A stretch of DNA of 64,000 bases, from NCBI RefSeq assembly GCF_000372725.1, contig NW_005199925.1, positions 93,206-157,205 of the forward strand. Direction: 5' to 3'. The translations under genes and the position numbers were made by a program. A model generated the notes under the pieces. The model was not told where the DNA came from, searched no databases, and saw nothing but the letters and a program-made list of their open reading frames with translations. Source of the DNA: Emiliania huxleyi CCMP1516. Taxonomy: Eukaryota > Haptophyta > Isochrysidales > Noelaerhabdaceae. Shown here in pieces: positions 59,700 to 64,000 of the stretch (its first letter is position 1; each line of letters opens with the position of its first letter).

Positions 59700-61034
59700 A
59701 TGCTGGACGCGACACATCTGGAGGCAGAAGTGCGGCGGCTTCGCAATGAGAACCAGCTGCTCACGTCGCGCGTGAAATGTGACGTCATTCAAGAGGACGT
59801 TCTGGCAAAGTTTCAAGTGGCGCTGCAGCCGTTGCACGAGAGGGTGGCTGCCGGAGCATACAGCGAAGACATCGACCGGCTTGAGATCGATATCTTGGAA
59901 GTATACGAAACGCATATCCAAGCGTACGACGAGCGCGCTAGTGGTTTTCACGCCGATGCGGTACAGTCACAGCGAGAAGACCTTGTCCACGGCCTCTGTG
60001 CCAGCTTGCGGCGCGTCGCTCTTAGCGGCCTCGAGGTGTCCCTGACCCAACAGCTGGAGGACGCGACTGACGAGGTTCTGCTGGATGCAGCGGTCACGAA
60101 CGAGCAGCCGCAGCTGTGGCCAAGGCTAGCACGCCTGTGGGAGGACGAGGCCCAGAAAGCAGCCGAGAGGGTGCGATCTACTCTTGTCCGACTCGGATGT
60201 GCAGAGGAGAGTGCGGTGCTGGAGGCGAAGGAGGCAGACGAGCTCCGAGCTTCAGCGAGAGCAGTGGTGGCTGGACGACTAGACAATCCCGTCATCTTCT
60301 TGCCTGAGCTGCTTCGCAGAGCGTTCGATACAACGTTTCGGTATCAAAGTTACCAAGGTACGCTTCGCGTCACCGGCCCCTTTACCGACCTCGATTCCCT
60401 CTATGCCGAGGCGATGGCTCGAGTCCATTCATACCTGGACGAGTTTTCGCGACCCCTGGCTGTGAGCCTGCCGCAGCCATCAAGCACTATCGCCTCGAGT
60501 GCGTCCGAAGATGCGCCGCTCGTGGACTGGCGAGCCCGCGATCGCTTCGAGCGCGAAGTGAGGGTGCATGCAGACGACCTGTTCGAGACGCAAGCGACCA
60601 AGCAGCTGCTCCTGCGAGGAACGTGTGATCTGCCGCTGGGGGCGCTGGTGGTCATGCTCTTCCTTGGGTACGACCACATTCTCGCGACTCTGCTCCACCC
60701 ACTCAAGCTGGCGGCCCTTGCGGCGATTTGTGTGCTGTGCGGTGCTACCATCTGGGCTCGGCGGCTCGGGCTCATTCGCGGTAAGTGTGGCGCGTGCCTG
60801 GACACCGCACTGGCGGTGGCGACGCTCGGGGTGTGCACCTCGATGCGGGTGAAATCCTTCTATGCGAGCTTGGCGGCGCGGCGCACGCGTGGCAAGGCCA
60901 AGGGCGGAGCGCCTGCTGACAGCGACGGCAGCGAGTGCGCGGAGCTCAAGCCGGCCGCGAGCGACTGCAGCCTAGCTGGGCCTGGGGCGAGACTGATGGA
61001 GGAGGGGAGCAGCAGTTCAGCGTATGAGGCGTAG
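59700..61034 (+). CDS. Sey1/RHD3-like helical and membrane region without a GTPase domain
   Basis: An intronless 444-aa frame starts at ATG 59700. It is mostly helical: HLEAEVRRLRNENQLLTSRV, a QPLHERVAAGAYSEDIDRLE region, FLPELLRRAFDTTFRYQSY, and DRFEREVRVHADDLFETQAT just before two hydrophobic segments (LPLGALVVMLFLGYDHILAT; LKLAALAAICVLCGATIWAR), then a basic amphipathic tail. The order of helical bundle, charged (V)xADDLF segment, P-rich turn, membrane hairpin and tail resembles the C-terminal two-thirds of Sey1/RHD3 ER-fusion dynamins. No P-loop or GTPase motif lies upstream. It may be a truncated or specialised ER-shaping protein. The assignment is by eye and should be treated as probable at best. 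Confidence 0.5.
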   Translation: MLDATHLEAEVRRLRNENQLLTSRVKCDVIQEDVLAKFQVALQPLHERVAAGAYSEDIDRLEIDILEVYETHIQAYDERASGFHADAVQSQREDLVHGLCASLRRVALSGLEVSLTQQLEDATDEVLLDAAVTNEQPQLWPRLARLWEDEAQKAAERVRSTLVRLGCAEESAVLEAKEADELRASARAVVAGRLDNPVIFLPELLRRAFDTTFRYQSYQGTLRVTGPFTDLDSLYAEAMARVHSYLDEFSRPLAVSLPQPSSTIASSASEDAPLVDWRARDRFEREVRVHADDLFETQATKQLLLRGTCDLPLGALVVMLFLGYDHILATLLHPLKLAALAAICVLCGATIWARRLGLIRGKCGACLDTALAVATLGVCTSMRVKSFYASLAARRTRGKAKGGAPADSDGSECAELKPAASDCSLAGPGARLMEEGSSSSAYEA

Positions 61035-61189
61035 TTAGAGACTCGGCTTTCTTTTGCAAGATGCCTTCATCATGCCTTCATGTAACTCGTACTCATAAGT
61101 CACACAACGCCTATCGCCACTTCCATCCTAATGTGTGTGCCTTTTCGAACCTAATGTACCATGCAACCTCGCTCCGAGCACGCGTCACG

Positions 61190-62698
61190 TCATGGGGGCG
61201 CCGACCCAATCTCTCCCGCCTCTGCACCCGTCCGCGCCGCTCTCTGCCCCGCGTCCGCGGTGCCCGCGCCGGGGAGGCTTGCCAAGAAGGCCTCTGTGTA
61301 GCTGGGTGGCACAAGAGGTGTTGAGGTGGATGGCGGAGCGGTCACCGCCGCTCGAGAGGGCGACGGATTGCTCGCCGGCGGCTGAAGGCCGGCTGGGGGC
61401 GCGTTGCGCTCGATGTATCTGGTGACCGCGGGGCGGCTGGCTCGCCGGGACGCGCCGAGGACGGGTGCCGGCCGGTGCCCATTGCTGCAGCTCTCGAGCA
61501 GGCTGGCAAGGATGGCGTTCTTGAAGGCATCGGCATCATCATAGCCCCTCGAGAAGCTGTAAAATCCGAGCGCTGCCTTGGAGTTGTGGCCCTTTTGCTG
61601 TCCGCGCTCGTAGATGCGCGGCACCAACCGCCGTGCTGCATCGAGGTAAGCTGCCGAGCGGCCGGGACCGGCGGCGAGCCATTGTGCGGCCTCGTGCTCA
61701 CCCGGGACGCCAGAGTCGCCCTGCGTGCGGCTCTCCCCCTCCTGCCGGGACCGCCAGTTGTGGTAGGCAAAGATGTCATCGGCCGCACCTCCAGTGCCAG
61801 CGACGATTAGGATGGGGTCTTGAGGCTCCTCACTCAGAGCATCGCAGAGGCGCTCCAGGGTCTCGGCGCCGCCATTAACAACGAGCAGCACGATGGGGGT
61901 CTTTACACCATCGCCGGAGAGGTCCTCCTCATTTATGAAGTTCTCGAGACCCTTTCGCAGCCGGCCACGCCCGTCTCCTTTCCCACCGCGCGCATCATCC
62001 TCGAGGAGTAGAAAGTGAGAGTGGCGAGGCTGGAGATGCAGATCGTCTGGGCCAGCGTACGAGGTGCCCTTTGGATTCTCGTACATGACGCAGCGCCCCG
62101 TCCGCGCCTTGGCAAGCTCGCCCCTCTGAGCAACCTTCTCCCACGACGCAATCCCCAGGCAGGGCAGGTCCTCCACCTCCCCGCCCGTCGGCCTCGGCCT
62201 GCCGATAAGCCCGCCGACGCCCTCAGAGACGCCATCGGTGATGAGCCACGCATTGCTCACGCGGAGTGCACCGCGTAGCCCGTCGCGGAACTCCTGCAGA
62301 GGTAGATCGGTGGCGAGCCTAAGCCCCTCCTCGAGGGTCATGGCGCTCACCTGCTCTGGACCAATGCCGGCGGCGTCTGGGGCAGTGATGCCAACTGCGT
62401 CGGCGGCGCAGTTGGGGCCGACCAGAGTGACCACTGCGCTGGGTGGCTGCAGGCGCCAGTCTCTCAGCAGAAGGTTCCCCACGCTTGCCGCATCGCAGCT
62501 GGTGGGTAGCTTGACCCAGCGCGCAACATGCCTCGCAGCCCCTTGGAAGCGGACAGATCCCGAGTGCTCCGTACTGGCCACTACGACGGCCTTGGTCGCC
62601 TTCCGGCGACCGGTTGGGGAGGAGGACCTTTTGGTGGGCGTTCCAGGGATGGGTGAGCCCGGCCGGACTTGGGACTTGTTGGAAGCGGCCGCCCCCAT
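61190..62698 (-). CDS. stand-alone TRPM-type SLOG (LSDAT) domain protein, N-myristoylation motif
   Basis: A single-exon frame of 502 aa starts at ATG 62698. MGAAASNKSQ is an N-myristoylation-type start. The eukaryotic SLOG/LSDAT domain of TRPM channels covers about residues 50-350: HVARWVKLPTSCDAASVGNL, NAWLITDGVSEGVGGLIGRP, CLGIASWEKVAQRGEL, HSHFLLLEDDARGG, TPIVLLVVNGGAETLERLCD and ILIVAGTGGAADDIFAYH. SLOG domains bind nucleotide-derived ligands. No ankyrin-like MHR3/4 or channel segments follow; the C-terminus is Pro/Ala/Ser-rich (PPSTSTPLVPPSYTEAFLA). The protein may be a membrane-tethered nucleotide sensor without a channel. Confidence 0.87.
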   Translation of the reverse strand: MGAAASNKSQVRPGSPIPGTPTKRSSSPTGRRKATKAVVVASTEHSGSVRFQGAARHVARWVKLPTSCDAASVGNLLLRDWRLQPPSAVVTLVGPNCAADAVGITAPDAAGIGPEQVSAMTLEEGLRLATDLPLQEFRDGLRGALRVSNAWLITDGVSEGVGGLIGRPRPTGGEVEDLPCLGIASWEKVAQRGELAKARTGRCVMYENPKGTSYAGPDDLHLQPRHSHFLLLEDDARGGKGDGRGRLRKGLENFINEEDLSGDGVKTPIVLLVVNGGAETLERLCDALSEEPQDPILIVAGTGGAADDIFAYHNWRSRQEGESRTQGDSGVPGEHEAAQWLAAGPGRSAAYLDAARRLVPRIYERGQQKGHNSKAALGFYSFSRGYDDADAFKNAILASLLESCSNGHRPAPVLGASRRASRPAVTRYIERNAPPAGLQPPASNPSPSRAAVTAPPSTSTPLVPPSYTEAFLASLPGAGTADAGQRAARTGAEAGEIGSAPP

Positions 62699-63534
62699 CG
62701 GGTCAACCGCTCACCACAGTGTAACGCTCGCCGACGATCGCCGTTGGGCCGACGCCGAGTTTGACCCGCCAAGTTTTGAGATATGGGACGGCGCTGCTGC
62801 GAGCGAGCCTCGCTTCGACTCCCACTGCTTTCTCGCGCTGGTGAATTCCCTGCGTGGGACGCGTATCTCGCGCAAGTGTACCTCGCACAAGCTCTAGATG
62901 CGTAACAAAGAGCGAGGTGCCGAGATAGAGACGGGTCTGAAATCCCCACCCGACGCGTTTGTTGTTGGCGCCTTCAGGAGCCGCCCCAATACCCGTTCAG
63001 CACGGCTCGGCTGTCGTGGTTGTGGCGCTGCGACTGCAGTACCCTCGATGCTGCGTGCCGCCCGTCGAATGCGTCTTGTGGGGGCCTCGGGGCTCACAGC
63101 TGCCCTGCTCTCGCAGCGCCAGTTGGACGAGCGCTGCCGCTGGTATGGGGCGTGTCTCCGCCCTGCAGCGGGCGCGACCCGCTCGCCAGCAGGCGGGCGC
63201 GTCTTGGAGGCCATGTTGCGCCCACTGACTTTTGGCCAGAGGCGTTTGCTGGAGGCAACTATGCCAACGAGCCCCCAGGCGTCCCACCCAAGCTCGCTCC
63301 CCACTCCCCTCGCACCCTCTCCACGTCCAGTTAGTCGCAGAAGCCGACCAGCAAGTCAGGCTTGCGCGTTGTGGCCGGGAGGAAATGTACTAAACAGAGA
63401 GTCCCACTGATAGGCACCTGGCGGCAGACCGACGGCGGAATCGGCTTGCGTGATCGGCCTAATCCGGAGTGGCACATGGTGTGCGCTGCTCGCGTGCTCT
63501 CCTCGCGGCAAAGCATCGGGAGGTGATCCATCAC
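62699..63534. other. stretch upstream of a partial gene
   Basis: Plus-strand frames here (62898-63410 and others) may contain 5' exons of the edge gene. For example, a FWPEAFAGGNYANEPPGVPP segment near 63230 looks protein-like. No complete splice chain could be built. Confidence 0.35.
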
Positions 63535-64000
63535 ATGACGTTGCAGGCGCAGTTCGGCGTGTGGGTGCACCCTCGGCTCTCCCCGCCCTGCTTTGAGAGC
63601 GGCGCGTGGGTGGAGGTGTGGGCCGCACTCACGAGCACCCTTGTGCAGCCTCACGGCTCCCGCTTGAACCTGAACCGGCCGCGCCGACGGCTGCAGGTGA
63701 TGCGCGTGGATGAGGCGACGGACCGAGTGGGTGCGGCGGCGGCATGGTACTACCACGCTCCGGGTAGCGGGGTCTGGCTCCATCTAGGCCGAACCAGGTG
63801 CGGGCAGACGCCGGCGAAAGAGTTGTATGGGGTGAGCAAGAAATACGCCTTGCCTCTGACAGCGGGGTCCCCGCTGCCAGCGCGAGACTTTGCTTTGGTC
63901 ACGCAAGCGCGGCGTGCGAGGCTGGACACGGTGCAGCGGCGCGAGCCGGACAACACGTGGTCGCACCTCGAGATCATCGACGTCCGACACGCGGTGAGGG
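63535..64000 (+). CDS. partial gene open to the right window edge, unknown
   Basis: A plus-strand frame stays open from about 63480 to the window end. The first in-frame ATG is 63535 (MTLQAQFGVWVHPRLSPPCF), and the frame also extends upstream of that without an ATG. It encodes a folded-looking sequence with many aromatic residues: GAWVEVWAALTSTLVQPHGS, AAAAWYYHAPGSGVWLHLGR, ELYGVSKKYALPLTAGSP and TWSHLEIIDVRHAVR at the edge. The WYYHAPGSGVWLHLG type of motif suggests an extracellular or glycan-related protein, but this is a guess. The 3' end is missing and the first exon is not fixed. Confidence 0.5.
   Translation, partial: MTLQAQFGVWVHPRLSPPCFESGAWVEVWAALTSTLVQPHGSRLNLNRPRRRLQVMRVDEATDRVGAAAAWYYHAPGSGVWLHLGRTRCGQTPAKELYGVSKKYALPLTAGSPLPARDFALVTQARRARLDTVQRREPDNTWSHLEIIDVRHAVR

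Overview
The window reads as nuclear DNA of a GC-rich eukaryotic microalga. Genes are broken by many short introns (about 50-150 bp), strands alternate, there are no operons, and many introns use GC-AG instead of GT-AG boundaries. The gene set mixes animal-like families (TRPM-type SLOG domain, PDK1, DUSP11, TRIP4/ASC-1, insulysin), plant-like families (EDR2/DUF1336, a Sey1/RHD3-like helical and membrane region) and protist families (BspA-type LRR, ankyrin, ShKT prolyl hydroxylase). A haptophyte such as Emiliania, Gephyrocapsa or Chrysochromulina fits best, but this is inference and no species marker was seen.

Layout: 1-6.3 kb holds an edge-truncated Ala-rich coiled-coil gene, a C2H2 zinc-finger gene, a small two-exon candidate, a Cys-rich membrane protein and a small basic gene. 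6.6-10.4 kb is a membrane-anchored M16A metallopeptidase. 10.5-17.8 kb alternates repeats with a DUSP11-like RNA phosphatase, a small basic gene, a secreted beta-propeller gene and two palindromic elements. 18-25.5 kb has TRIP4/ASC-1, an N-myristoyl-type protein and a HAD phosphatase. 25.5-31 kb has a 14-3-3 gene between inverted duplications of its own 5' end, then two EDR2-like genes. 31-46 kb has two large unknown membrane-protein genes, a BspA-LRR gene and an unknown gene. 46-50 kb carries two overlapping reading frames plus a dispersed 3' repeat that together look like a mobile element. 50-64 kb has an ankyrin gene, PDK1, a composite transposon insertion, ShKT prolyl 4-hydroxylase, a Sey1/RHD3-like gene, a TRPM-SLOG gene and a partial gene at the right edge.

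PDK1, 14-3-3, DUSP11, TRIP4, EDR2-like and the hydroxylase are ordinary housekeeping or signalling genes and show no pathway clustering.

The most unusual signal is in the introns. In PDK1, the HAD phosphatase and the DUSP11 gene, short exon-edge segments that include the splice site (about 14-38 bp) are directly duplicated. The copies are separated by simple repeats or short filler: (ATT)n, ATATCTCCCC-type, (TG)n, GGGTTA, GAACCTTC-type. Two introns (PDK1 intron 2 and HAD intron 4) look as if tandem duplication of an AG|GC-containing exon segment created them outright. This suggests an active route of intron birth and growth that exploits tolerated GC donors. A second strong signal is a 587-bp element with (GA)n/(TC)n ends and a 10-bp target duplication, for which an unoccupied paralogous site exists in the same window.
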